DNA of 64,000 bases from Caenorhabditis remanei (Eukaryota; Nematoda; Chromadorea; Rhabditida; Rhabditidae), in the NCBI RefSeq assembly GCF_010183535.1, contig NC_071331.1, positions 19,778,001 through 19,842,000 on the forward strand, written 5' to 3'. Made by a program: the position numbers and the translations under genes. Shown in pieces: positions 21,613 to 32,576 of this stretch (position 1 is its first letter; each line of letters opens with the position of its first letter). The notes under the pieces were generated by a model. The model saw nothing but the letters and a program-made list of their open reading frames with translations. It had not been told where the DNA came from and searched no databases.

Positions 21613-24600
21613 CAGAATTTTTGATTTTCTAAAGAAAAATGCGTCCAAGGCACGCCAGATTTCGAAAATTGTACAATTTTCAGGTAAAAGATACGATTCA
21701 GATGACAGTATCATTTCGGATATTGACAGAATGGACGCAGAGGAAATTGCAGCAAAAGATGTGAGTTTTTGGATGGAAAATGCCGATTTAAAGACAGAAA
21801 ATAAAATTTTCAGCAAAAATTCCGTGATAATCTGAAATATCTGGACGAGATGCCACAAACACAGAAAGCGCTGGAAATGATGTTAAGAATGGGGAATGAG
21901 ACGAAAGAGGAGAAGGAAGAGAGACAAAAAATGATGAGAGAAATGAGAGATGAGCTGAAAACGAAAGAAGAAATAGATAGAGAGGAGAAGAAGAGAATTA
22001 GACAAAAAGAGAGAATGGAGAAAATGCTGAAAACAGTTGTGAAGGTGTTCGATGTGGATGCACAGAAGTTGAGATCCTTAGTTGAGGCCGACAAGAAAAA
22101 TGAGAGGGTTCGTTCTTTCCAGGAAAAATGCTGTCGAAAACGCGTCCTAGGTGCACCAGACTCACCAATTTTTGATTTAAAATAGAAAAACGCGTCCAAG
22201 GTGCGCCAGAATTCAAAAATCTGAGTTATCCAACAAAAATCCCGCGCTAGCTTCGAAAACCAGCAGTTTTCTGTTAAAAAATGCGTCCAAGGTGCGCCAG
22301 CCTCAAAAATTTTCAATTTAAAATAGAAAAACGCGTCCAAGGTGCGCCAGAATTCAAAAATCTCAGCTTTTTTGGTAATGGTTGCGGACAAGAAAAATGA
22401 GAGGGTTTGTGTTGGGGGGTTTTTCACAAAAAATGCTTTCAAAAAGGCGCGAAAATTGGCAAAAATAGGATAATTTTGAAGAAGAATTGCGGAAAACTGG
22501 AAATTTTTGGCGAAAAAATGATTGAAAATGGCAAAAATTAGGGGAAAACACCTTTTTATCAATAAAAATCGAGATTTGCCAACCTTTTTCAGTTTTTTTT
22601 CTAGTTTTGAAGACCCGGGTTTTTGTAGCCTTTTTTGTTAAAAAAATGCGTTCAAGGCGCGCCAGATTTCAAAAATGTTAATTTTTCCACAGAAAAACGC
22701 GTCCTAGGCGCCCCAGACGTATAAAACTGGAATTTCTTTAGAAAAATGCGTCCAAGGCGCACAAGATCTTGAAAATGTTTATTTTCTACAGGAAAATGCG
22801 TTCTAGGCGCGCCAGATTTCAAAAATTTGAATTCTAAAAAAAAACAAGCGCTAACTCCGAAAAATCCGCAGTTTTCTGTTAAAAGTGCGTCCATGGCGCG
22901 ATTTCGAAAATTTTCAATTTAAAATAGAAAAATGCGTCAAAGTCGCGCCAGACTCGAAAATTTTCAATGTTGAATGAAAATGCGTCCGAAAAATCTTTTT
23001 TCGTTAAAAATTGAGATTTTTTGACTTTTTTCAGTTTTTTCCAGTTATTAAGATTCGTGTTACTGTATCGGAAGGTTTCCTATAGAATCATGATTTCCAT
23101 GATTTTATCAAATTCTTAAAAAAAAAAAAGAAGATTTAGGTTACTGTACCTGAGATCCAGAATTACCGATTTTAAGATTCGGGTTACTGTAACCGAGATC
23201 CTGAACTTTGGATTTAGTTATTTTCTGAAAAATTTATGCTTCATTTTTAGATCTGAAATTTGGAGTTCTTGGAAAAACGCGTCCTAGGCGCGCCAGATTC
23301 GTATTTGAGATTAGAAGCTTAGTTTTTGCAACAGCCGGTGCCCCCCTTTAGTGGAACTACAGTAATCTGGGAATATGGTTAAAAAATTTCTAGAAAAATG
23401 GCTGAAAATTTGCGAAAATCATGAATTTTCAGTCCGAAAATTGGTGGGAAACCCAAATCGATCAGTGATGGCCGAATTTTTGTCTGTTGGGTTTCTAGGG
23501 CAGCTTTAGTAGCTACTGGCCTAAAGAGTACCAACGGAAACAGTTCGGTCACCACATCACTTCGGAATTTCGAGCATTTCTCGCACTGTAAATTTGCCTT
23601 TTTTGAGTATTTTTGTGGGATTTTTTAATATAATCTAAAGAATTTCCAACAAATTAAAAAAAAACTCAAAACTCCCCAATAACTCATCCAAAGTTCCAGA
23701 CCCGACTCACGAGTGCACCTCGTCTGATCTCATGCAATCAATTGTCTCGTTTTCTGGAAGTCATGGCGGATCTAATTCCAAACGAGAAGGGATCTGAAGG
23801 AGAAGTTGATTACAGACGACAGATCAAGTGCATCGATTCTGTTGAATTCGATAAGAGGTGAGTCTGAAACTATTGTCTGAAAATCGAATTATATATAATT
23901 TCAGAATAGAATCGTGTGGGATACGTGGTGACTTCTACAAAGAAGACAAAACGACTGCCGAGTATTTGAAGAAAAAAGTGAGAAAAATATTGTTGGAACC
24001 GGCGATTCTCGACGTGTTTGATGATAATGTGTTTGGATTCGACTTCTCGACTAAAGGTGAGAAAATCATGGGAATCTCTACAGTAACCCGGATCCTGGAT
24101 CCCAAAAAATTGTTTGAAGCGCGTCATTGGTGCACCAGACGACTAAGTACCCTGGCTATAGTAATCCAGTGTCAGGTACAATACTCGAATCAAAACTACA
24201 GTAACCCGGATCCTGGATCCGGGTTACTGTAGTTTGGATCCACATCCTATATCCATAGGTCAGACTACTGTAGCTGTTTGAAGTATTATAGTTGGTAGTT
24301 GTACTCTCTATGACAAAAAAACTGTCGGGTTTTTTCGGTGGTTTTCGAAAAACCTTGGAAATTTAGGCTGAAATTTTCAAAAATAAAGTTATAAAAATAG
24401 TTGTTTTCGACTTTTCCAGAATTTTTTTCTAATTTTGACCTCAAAAACAAGTTTCTAGGGGTCTATCCTTGAAATAATTACAGTTTCCATACAAATTCAA
24501 GATTTTTGCCTCCGAAAAACTCATTTTTTAGACAGTTTTATTGAAATTTTTTGCCAATTTTTCGGCTTTTTTGGTCAAAAATTTTCGAAAAAAATTTTTT

Positions 24601-24945
24601 TTTTCAATTTTTCGTCCGCCCACCAAAACCAAAATCTGGAAAAACTTGTTCACCCGGTTTCAAAACGTTCAGTTTCACGACGCCGGTTTCCAATTGTCTC
24701 AACTGGTTGCGAAACGTCCTGGTTTCAAAATGACCCGAAGTTATCCCAAATTCTCAATTCCAGACTGCATCAACGCCCTGGAAAACTACTTCTCGCTGAA
24801 TGCTCCCGACAAGGACAACGGTCTGACTTCGAAAGCTCTCCACATCAAAATCCATCAATTCATCCGCTCATGTCACCACGTCGCCCGTTCCCAGAATCCG
24901 AAATTCCAGCTCAATGAGAGACTCAAAATGGCACTTTTCGATTGA
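20579..24945 (+). CDS. Unrecognised Lys-rich, coiled-coil-like protein
   Basis: I do not recognise this protein. Exons 20579-20942, 21684-21760, 21814-22107, 23700-23857, 23905-24056 and 24764-24945 join in frame to about 408 aa. Residues 1-90 are a basic, Lys/Ser/Pro-rich, probably disordered region (MDKFVIRTPKTKRKSPESS) with nuclear-localisation-like runs. Residues 170-245 are a strongly charged stretch (KEEKEERQKMMREMRDELK) likely to form a coiled coil. The C-terminal 160 residues look globular: LISCNQLSRFLEVMADLIP, YKEDKTTAEYLKKKVRK, FGFDFSTK and SLNAPDKDNGLTSKAL. A nuclear role is a guess from composition. The exon 3 donor (GAGAGG then gttcgt) is weak, and a decayed duplicate of that exon end lies at 22379-22411. 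Introns 1 and 3 are packed with a GGCGCGCC minisatellite. Confidence 0.75.
20960..23310. repeat. GCGTCCAAGGCGCGCCAGA intronic repeat family
   Basis: Roughly twenty diverged copies of a 19-20 bp core (GCGTCCAAGGCGCGCCAGA, often GCGTCCTAGGCGCGCCAG) are spaced 40-70 bp apart by AAAATTTTCAATTT-type linkers. They lie in introns 1 and 3 of the gene at 20579-24945. Some share a longer context (CAGCAGTTTTCTGTTAAAAA), so the array grew by duplicating larger blocks. Confidence 0.85.
22379..22411 (+). pseudogene. Duplicated tail of exon 3 inside intron 3
   Basis: GCGGACAAGAAAAATGAGAG followed by a GTTTGT donor-like sequence repeats the end of exon 3 (22088-22107, GACAAGAAAAATGAGAGG). It sits about 290 bp downstream and has no acceptor of its own that I can see. 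Confidence 0.6.
24080..24240. repeat. Palindromic CAGTAACCCGGATCCTGG repeats
   Basis: CAGTAACCCGGATCCTGGAT occurs at 24080 and 24192. The second copy forms a perfect palindrome with ATCCGGGTTACTG ending at about 24230. Related GGGTTACTGTA pieces lie at 23050-23190. In introns 3 and 5 of the flanking gene. Confidence 0.6.
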
Positions 24946-25701
24946 ATCGCCTTATTTTTACCGTTTTATTGTATCCATATCCATATAATTCATATCAAGT
25001 ATTTAGAATCACATTTTATTGTTTTACCCATCGTTTTTTATCCCAAACTAGCATGATGCCAAATGATCTCCGCTATGAATAGTTTTGAGCACTGTCTTTA
25101 TTCCATCATTTTCAAATCCTTTTCTATGAAATCATGCAGTTTATTTACCTGACGACCCTCTGATAACTTTATGAAACGCGTCAACGACACCCCAGTCATG
25201 TCAAAATTGTAAAATCCTCAAAAATCCTCGAAAAGCACATGAATTCCTCTGTCTTATGTAGGGAGAAACGCGTCAACGGCACGCAAAAATTTTTCACTAC
25301 AATTTTTTGCAAAAAAATTGTAGTGAAAAAGTTCAAAACTTCCGAATTTAGTCAATTTTTCACAGAAATTGTGTTTTTTTTTGTGAACGGAACATTTCTG
25401 TAAAGGGTTTCAGCCTGAAAATCAGTGTTTTAGGCTTAAAGATAGGTTTAGGCTTAGGCTAAGAATTAAAAAAAACAAACTCGGTAGAGCGCGTTTGCAG
25501 CTCGTAATAATTCAATCTCTTCACCTCAAAATGGCCATATTCACCGGGACGGGGACTGTAGTAGTAGTAGGAACAGTGGGGGAGATAGTGGGGACTTAGA
25601 GACAAGTGCGAAGGAGAGTTCTTGAAAACAGTTGAAAACGGGGGGAGTGGAAACGAAATTTTTATGAGCTTAGAGATGAGAAGACGCAGACAGAATACAA
25701 C
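24946..25701. other. Intergenic with a short hairpin
   Basis: No gene is seen. TTTTTCACTACAATTTTTT and its complement form a hairpin at about 25289-25331. A GTAGAGCGCGTTTGCAG repeat remnant lies at about 25484-25500. Confidence 0.5.
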
Positions 25702-26640
25702 ATGAAAACAGTTGGACTCTTTCTTTTCCTTCGATCATTTCTGTCCCTATGGCTGCTATCTGGTATGCAGCCTCTCCCTTTTCTCCCCCTATTTTCTTTG
25801 AATTATTTGTTTTTTTTTTGCTGGTTTTTGGATTGGTGATATGAGGAGGTGAGTCATTTCTACTGATCCTATCCATTCCCATTACGCTGGTGTGGCGTTG
25901 GCGCGAGATATTTGAACATTGAAAAAAAGATCATTCTGATTTCGAGAACATCAAATTAGTTTAAGGCAGGCGTGACGTTGACGCGTTTCTTCCTAGCTAC
26001 CTAAACTTTGGGTTGAACCATTTACCATTAAGGACACGGTAGACTTTGGCATCACTAAATCGGTTTTTCTGTATCAAAAAAATCAATTGCACATCAATAT
26101 TCACGTTTTCTGGCTCATTCGATAGATAATGAATTATTTCTTCAGACGTCCAAGAAGATCACAAAAAGAAGAATAAGCTGCCCACCAAACGACTCAATCA
26201 TCACGTGGTAAACAACAAAGTATCAACGTTTGCCGTACAAGAAGCCCTGCGTGGAGATCACCCGGATGACGACCGTTCTGAAATGCACCGCGAAACAAGA
26301 TGGACCACTGGAAGGATGCCTTGGAAGGAGGATATGTTCCAGCCACTTGTGTCTCAAAGAAATCGATGAAGGCTTTGGTATACTGCCACACCTTCGAGAC
26401 GATGTTGGAATGTGGACCGTATGGCAAAGCCACATAGTTTCAAAGGATAACCGAGAGTTCGCTGGCCATCGGAGAGTTTCTCCAAGACGTTGCCGCAGTG
26501 ATGCTTGGAGCAATGCTTCCCTCAATGTGGTTCTTCGTGGTCGTGGGTTTCCTGCTGTGTGCACCATTCATCATCCGGCGGATGATATCGAAAAGCGTGA
26601 CAAATCAAACGAGGATCCGAAGAGCAAAATACATGCCATG
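25702..26640 (+). pseudogene. Broken gene for a secreted or type I membrane protein
   Basis: Exon 25702-25762 encodes a signal-peptide-like MKTVGLFLFLRSFLSLWLLS and ends at a good donor. It joins in phase to an exon at 26146 (DVQEDHKKKNKLPTKRLNHH). The second exon then carries plausible protein in three frames in turn: first that frame, then LPYKKPCVEITRMTTVLKCT (from about 26230), then MDHWKDALEGGYVPATCVSK (from 26300), continuing to YCHTFETMLECGPYGKAT. A TAG follows at about 26435, and after it the same frame resumes with ITESSLAIGEFLQDVAA and a clear membrane helix (LPSMWFFVVVGFLLCAPFI), ending RAKYMP at about 26640. Two frame breaks plus one nonsense codon indicate a recent pseudogene. 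The spaced Cys residues suggest a small disulfide-bonded ectodomain. Family not identified. Confidence 0.55.
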
Positions 26641-28040
26641 ACCTTTCTATTCTGTTCTTCTTTTTTTTCTTCTTTGTTCTTTTTTTCCTTGGGAGTGTCA
26701 GAACTTTGATCTCATCCCCTTCTCTACAAACCTTGATCCCCGCTTTTCTCCTATAAACCCCTCATGATCCATAACGGTTATGGATCATAAAAACTTTTGA
26801 TTCTATAAGCCCGCTTTGCGGTATAATAAATTCTCTTAAAACTATATTCTTTGTATTTTCTGTTCGTGATACTGATATTTCGAACACAAACCGTTACCCC
26901 CCGCACGGCGCTTTTATGTATCATAAAATTTATTGTACATATACATATAAAATAAATGTTTTATACTGATTCTCGCTGTTTTTCCTGTTCGTGCTTTTCA
27001 TGGGGGGCGATGGATTGATGCATCACATTTTATGGGAACGGAAATTGGGAAAAAGAACAATGAAATAATCAGAAATGAATCATCAAAAAAGATCAAGAAG
27101 TCAAATTCGGGACATTTGATGACTTCATACGACCGCTGCGCCTCCTTCAAGTCCCATGGAAAACGATAATTTCAGACTAACTAGACTAGGGAAGGTCACC
27201 AAGTGATCGTGGAGTTATAGAACGTGACTTATATCATTGGAAAGCTGAGAAAACGTTGACCCCAAATATATATTCAATTTTCGGCCTCGATGTCTGATAT
27301 TCGAGAAAAAAATTTGTACCGCCTTACCGACATGTGAAAAATATCAGTTGTGCAGGTGGTAATGATGCGTTGTGGGATGGGGAAGAGCGAAACACAAAAT
27401 ATATATTTGGAATCAGCGTTTTCTCAGCTTTATATCTCACGTCGGAGTTGACGCGGAAGCTGGAAAATCAAAATCAGCTGTCTAAGAGCTCAGTAACCTT
27501 TGGCTCGCAGCAAGAAACACTTCCGTGGCTCAAAGCTCGCTGAAATCAAATATTCGAAAAAAAAAGAATCTGATCGAAAAGCCAAAAACAGTTTGTGAGA
27601 AGACTTTCAACGTCTGATGCTCAGAAGACTCCCAATATTCAACCGTAGCATGAGGATCGCTGAAGCTCAAACTTCATAAGCCAGCTCTCTTCTTTTAATA
27701 GTTTAAATTTTTCAAAAACTCATTTCGAAACTAAAATATTACGGATTTGCAACACGGAGTAGCTACAAGACAACAAAATACTATGAGAGCTTGAAAAATT
27801 TATCCACATTTCATTTGAATAGAGGTTTTACGGTATTAGAAAAAAAAAACTCAGTGTGCGCACCAACTTTTGGAATAAGTTTGGAATAATCAGAGACTTA
27901 CAATCGAAAACTGATCATTTTTCTCTGAAACAGTAAGTTTTTATTAAAAATTTACTAACTCGAACAGATGAACATTTTGGAAGAAAATATGAGAATTCTT
28001 ATCACAATACAAAAAATGCTGAAAAAAGTCCCAATGATCA
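26641..28040. other. Intergenic with hairpin element
   Basis: No intact gene is seen. A hairpin element at about 27175-27460 pairs TTGGAAAGCTGAGAAAACGT with TCAGCGTTTTCTCAGCTTTA and carries ATATATATTC / TATATATTTGGAAT. One arm is related to 6120-6300. From about 27700 the sequence resembles the downstream flanks of the other str genes (gagagcttgaaaaa at 27785 and 32521). Confidence 0.5.
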
Positions 28041-29344
28041 TTAATTAGAATCATGTATGTTAACAACGTGTGCATGCACCCTCGCTCCGCTTCCACCTTG
28101 CGACGGAGACTCCTTTCGAAACAACCAATTCCGGAATCGTTTAATCATAAATATTGCAATTAACGGGTCTAAAGCAGGGTACAAACATGGGGTGACTCCA
28201 ACAAGATTCGCAATTTTTCCGACTGGTATCTCGAATAACGGGAGAGTGAAGTTTAGTCCAACAGGAATGTATTGAGTGAAGCAAGGAAGGAGGGTCTGGA
28301 GTCCTAGTGTCCAGAATAGTTGTTTGTTGAGGTCACGTGTTTTATTGCTTATTTGGTTGGATAAGTCATCGAGCTTTTTGTACGTTTTATAGGCACAAAC
28401 GATACAAGTAGTGAAGGAAATACTCTAAAAGTTATGAAATTATGAGGCGATCAAGTAGAAAGTTCTCACAATAATACTGGAGATCACCATTGATCCAAGC
28501 ACGTCTTGAAGTCGAAACTGACGCTTCCCGTTTTCCCAGGTCTGTAATTATCAGTTCATATGTAGGTGTTTACTCACAAAACCTCTTACATAATACACTG
28601 GACCAATATATGCCAGCTTATCGATATTCTCGTCGTACACTTCTTTTGTCATATTTCTAAAGTAGTCTCTTCTTTCTGGGTCAGTGGGATCATAGAGAAA
28701 TTGAATTGCAGCAGCCCAGACACTGAGCATAAAGAGAGGAGGGATGAACCATAAGTAGAGTTTATATCCGTCAAAGTAGTAGAGTTTATTGCTTCTGTAG
28801 AAATAAATATTGGGGTGTGGGTGGGAACTTTGAAGGAAATTTCAAGTTATCTGGATGAGGTTTGTCTCACATAATAAATATCTGCTTAATAAGACTTACC
28901 TACACACCGCAATATACCGGAAAACAAAATGATTGGCCAGTAGTGAGATACAGGATGCAAAGCAGGCCGAGTAGGCGACTGAAACACTAATATTCAGAAT
29001 CCCCGAGTTGTAATGCAAACCTACCAGCCATCACCATTCCCCAAAACATATCATTCTTCAAAAAACTGTTCACATAGAATAAGATACCAGCACCATGAAT
29101 GTGCACCACCTGGAATTAGGAAGGGCTCCGTTGAATTACAATCCAACCAACTTACCGGCGACGCCAGCGTCTCCACAGTAGCATAAAAAAGACAGTAGAC
29201 ACAGAAACAAATCATCAGAACTCGATATCTTCCAAATAATTTGTCAGCTCGAGTCTTGATCAGGTACAGTAGTAAGGTGTTTGTCAAGAGAGAAACAAAG
29301 AAACCAAAGTGCTGTGAAATGGAGATATAAAGGGGAGCACCCAT
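28041..29344 (-). CDS. Serpentine chemoreceptor, str class (gene A)
   Basis: Exons 29344-29156, 29109-29025, 28978-28900, 28794-28590, 28541-28470 and 28424-28041 join in frame to about 337 aa. Class str landmarks: NTLLLYLIKTR at the end of TM1, FGRYRVLMICF, YFDGYKLYLWFIPPL for TM4-5, TFTTCI-type TM5 end, LNKQLFWTLGLQTLLPCFTQ before TM6, and LYPALDPLIAIFMIKRFR in TM7. The last exon encodes a variant tail (PVGKIANLVGVTPCLYPAL). All splice sites are canonical and there is no internal stop. It is the most diverged of the four str genes here, with one extra residue in exon 4 (PTDPERRDYF). Expected in sensory cilia; ligand unknown. Confidence 0.87.
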
Positions 29345-29699
29345 TGTCTGAAATAGTCTAGTCTGTGGGAGAACAAAGGGAGAATTGAGTTACAAAGTTA
29401 AGAGAAAAAAAACTTGTTACCAAGTTTCCAAACCAATCAAAAATGAAAAAATTAGAAAGTCCAGTTATCAAGGAAATATTAGAAAGTAATTTCAAATTCA
29501 ATTAGTGGTAAACTCGGAAATCAAATGTTGTCTCGAAGTCATTTCTAATTCTGGTTTATATGTATAACGATATTAAAAAGTGCGTGATATTGAAAAGGAA
29601 CAGGTGATTTTAGATTGAAAAATTTAATCAGCAGTACACTCTGACATTACCCAATTTTATTCAGAATATCACATATCCATCTCACTGATTAGAAGAATA
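29345..29699. other. Intergenic between str copies
   Basis: Likely promoter of gene A. It is similar throughout to 35417-36053 and in part to 63415-64000, which are the upstream regions of genes B and D. Confidence 0.5.
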
Positions 29700-30656
29700 T
29701 CAATCAGAATTTAGTGCAGACATCTGAACCAGGGGTGTGCGGACAAAAAAATTTCGGAATTTCGGACACTAAAAAATGTCCGAGTTTCAAAATTTCGGAA
29801 TTTCGGAATCTCGGAATTGTCCGAATTTCAAATTTTCGGAATTTCGGAATCTCGGACTATTCCGAATTTCGGATTTTCGGAATTTCGGAATTTCGGAATT
29901 GTCCGAATTTCGGATTTTCGGACTTTCGGAATGTCGGAATATTCCGATTTTCGGACTTTCGGAATTTTTTTTCAACAGACTGTCCCATTTACCCATATCG
30001 AATGCTGAAAACCGTTTTTTTGTTTAAAAAAACACTGCGAAAAGACGAAAATTCAAAAATACCGCCTGAAAACTGCGAAAAAAAATCTGTTCGAGACCCG
30101 TCATGAAAAGTGCGCATGCGCCTTTAATACAGTACTTCCTCTTCCATTCCGAATTTTTTTCGGAATATTCCGATCGGAATTTCATTCCGAAAATTTCTTT
30201 TCGGAATGTTCCGATCGGAATTTCATTCCGAATTTTTTTTTTCGGAATATTCCGATCGGAATTTCGTTCCGAATTTTTTTTTTCGGAATATTCCGATCGG
30301 AATTCCGTTCCGAAAATGAGCCGATTTTCGGAATTTTTCGGAATTCCGAATTCCGTTCCGCACACCCCTGATCTGAACTCAGACATTCTGAAAACATATT
30401 TCCGGAAACTATTAATCATGAATATTGCAATCAACGGGTCCATAGCAGGGTACAAACAGCAAGTGACTCCAACAATATTCCCAACTTTTCCGACTTCTAT
30501 CTCGAATAACGGGAGAACGAATAGTAGTCCAACAGGCACGTACTGAGTGAAGCAGGGAAGAAGGGTCTGGAGTCCTAGTGTCCAGAATAATTGTTTGTTG
30601 AGAGCACGTGTTCGATTGCTTATTTGGATAGAGAAGTCATTGAGTTTTGTTGCCAA
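29700..30656 (-). pseudogene. Truncated str receptor (last exon only), split by a hAT-like MITE
   Basis: Positions 30656-30379 encode the last str exon from KLNDFSIQISNRTRALNKQL to AMDPLIAIFMINSFRK in frame. All upstream exons are missing; similarity stops at about 30650. The C-terminal tail is interrupted by the MITE at 29730-30370, and the final codons (ALNSD, then stop) continue at 29721-29700. Its position relative to gene A matches that of gene C relative to gene B, so it is the remnant of a second gene of that pair. Confidence 0.8.
29730..30370. mobile_element. hAT-like MITE, CAGGGGTGTGCGG family
   Basis: Ends CAGGGGTGTGCGG and CCGCACACCCCTG are flanked by a perfect 8-bp duplication ATCTGAAC (29722-29729 and 30371-30378). 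The interior is TTTCGGAATTTCGG-type low-complexity sequence on the left and GGAATATTCCGATCGGAAT blocks on the right. The long open frames here come from the short-period repeat. It interrupts the tail of the str remnant. Confidence 0.9.
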
Positions 30657-30866
30657 ATGCCTGGTTTCCGATCACGCCTCGGTCCCACTCCAAACTAAAA
30701 TGCATTAATGGATTGAATAAATTTCTATAATTTATTCAATTACATTTATGTATTTTACTTTTCCCTTTTTTTCCCTTTCCATTGTAATAGGAATTAATTC
30801 CTTTTACAATTCAAATCGCCGCCAACTACGATGTCTGCGTCTCCACTACAGTTCAAAGGCGCACGT

Positions 30867-31206
30867 CAGAGTTGCATGGAAGTGAAAATTTCTTATCCGG
30901 AAGTCAGAACTCGGAAGTCGGAAGTCGGAATCAGATTTTTTCTCAAACTTTCAAAACTCCAAGAGAAAAATCATGAAATTCGCGAAAATCTGTGGAAAAA
31001 TAGTTTTTGGCTGAAGAAAAGCCTATTTTCTGTTTTCTTTTTAGACCATTATTCCATGCATTTCTGCGAAATGCACTTTTCGAGAATTCCACAGTTATGG
31101 AATGACGGAAGTCGGAAGTCGGAAGTCGGAAGTGATTTTTTATCCGGAAGTCAGAAGTCGGAAGTCGGAAGTCGGAAGTCGGAAGTCGAAATTTCATGCA
31201 ACTCTG
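30867..31206. mobile_element. hAT-like MITE, CAGAGTTG family (1)
   Basis: Ends CAGAGTTGCATG and CATGCAACTCTG are flanked by GCGCACGT on both sides (30859-30866, 31207-31214). Inside are tandem GGAAGTC runs near both ends. Removing it joins MSASPLQFKGAR to HFHHEEFPPRHT in one short open frame (30831-31301) whose status is unknown. Confidence 0.88.
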
Positions 31207-31419
31207 GCGCACGTCATTTCCACCATGAGGAATTCCCGCCGCGACACACAGAAAACGACTGCTACAGTAGCCGACAAACATCCACGCTGGCCTATAATTA
31301 ATTTCCCTTTTAGAGTTGTTGTTTCTAACCACGAAAGAAGGTGTGTTTTAATCGCGAATCTTTCGAGGAGGCGCGGGTTACTTCGTAATTAGGTCATTGA
31401 CAGTATAAAATCATCATTA

Positions 31420-31691
31420 CCGTAAATACTGTATTATAACGGCCCCTGTAATAGAAGGGCACCTGTATTATAACGGCACCCCATGTATACTCAGAATTCA
31501 TGAATATGATTATCCCAGTGTATTTTCTTGATTCTGATTAGAAGCAGCGTGATAAGTAACTTCTTGATAAGCAAATTGAACGTCAAAATCAGTTTTTCCG
31601 TTTAATTTTAATGAGTTTCTAAAGCCACAAAATTTCTCTCGGAGGTAGTTGAAAAATATAACGGCATGCCGTTATAATACAGTATTTACGG
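31420..31691. mobile_element. TA-flanked MITE, CCGTAAATACTGTATTATAA ends
   Basis: Ends CCGTAAATACTGTATTATAA and its complement lie between TA dinucleotides (31418-31419, 31692-31693). Inside, TATAACGG repeats near both ends, including a TAACGGCATGCCGTTA palindrome also seen in the srh intron (about 5470). Mariner-type target choice is likely. Confidence 0.8.
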
Positions 31692-31693
31692 TA

Positions 31694-32576
31694 TCTACAT
31701 TATTCCTGTTTTTTTTCTTCATCTGATGATCTTCTGAACGATTTCGGTTCAAAAAATTCTTACAGCTGGCTTCAAATTCTTACGGCTGGCTTCCTAACAG
31801 CCTTCCATCCAATCCTGGACGTAAAGTAGACTACATCTCCGAAAACGGGTCAGAACACTCCATTCGATTACACAAGAGATATTGAGTTCCATAGACATCA
31901 GAAATATATGTTTAATATATGAAAATGCTGGAAATGTCTTCCTGTCCCTCTACTTTTTATAAAAATCAATCAAAATCCTGCTTCTTCCAAGTCACCAGAT
32001 AGTTTATAGTTACGGTATAAAAGAGAAAACGAGAGACAAAAAACACTGTGAGGGGCGATGGGAACGGGCCCGCGGCACATTAACAAATAGCCATCCGGCC
32101 CGTAGTGGGTCACGGACATAGAACTCGTCGAGATCTCCATTTTGGTATATTTTTGAGCTCATAATATTGTGTTTGACGCGAGTTACGGTAAAAAGGGGAA
32201 GAAGAGGAAGAGGTAGTTAGCTTTTTCAGTTGGCTCAAAAAAAGTTCAGAATGCTTCTGCTTCTCGTCCACGCCGAGTTTCATCGCCTGTCGCTCAGAAG
32301 ATGCCTTCAAATGAAATTCGCTGGTGCTCATACCTCGGCTCTCCTTTTTTCAATAAGTATAAATAAATTTTGAATTTCGAAGGCATTGTTGTTTATGGGC
32401 AGGCAACCCAGGGTAGGATTCACATAAATCCCCGTTTTTACCTGAAACAGTAATACCTTGATAAGTTTTTGGAACAGACTGGAACCAAGACAACAAAAAA
32501 AATATTAGAAGAACAGTCTGTGAGAGCTTGAAAAATAGAAAGACATCCCGTAATAAAGAAAGATAAAGAGAGAAAC
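31694..32576. other. Intergenic; possible small minus-strand ORF
   Basis: A 73-codon minus-strand frame at 32331-32110 (MSTSEFHLKASSERQAMKLG, then SQLKKLTTSSSSSPFYRNSR) starts with ATG just after AGCCGAGGT. I see no homologue and the Ser run is low complexity, so I leave it as unproven. Positions 32440-32560 resemble the downstream flank of str gene A. Confidence 0.35.

Noticed and set aside
20572..22894. Several minus-strand frames up to 250 codons
   Set aside because: They are antisense to Lys-rich exons or run through the GGCGCGCC repeat; no splice logic or known domains.
29714..30546. Plus-strand frames of 130-147 codons rich in Phe/Arg/Asn
   Set aside because: They lie within the TTTCGGAA-type repeats of a MITE bounded by an 8-bp duplication.
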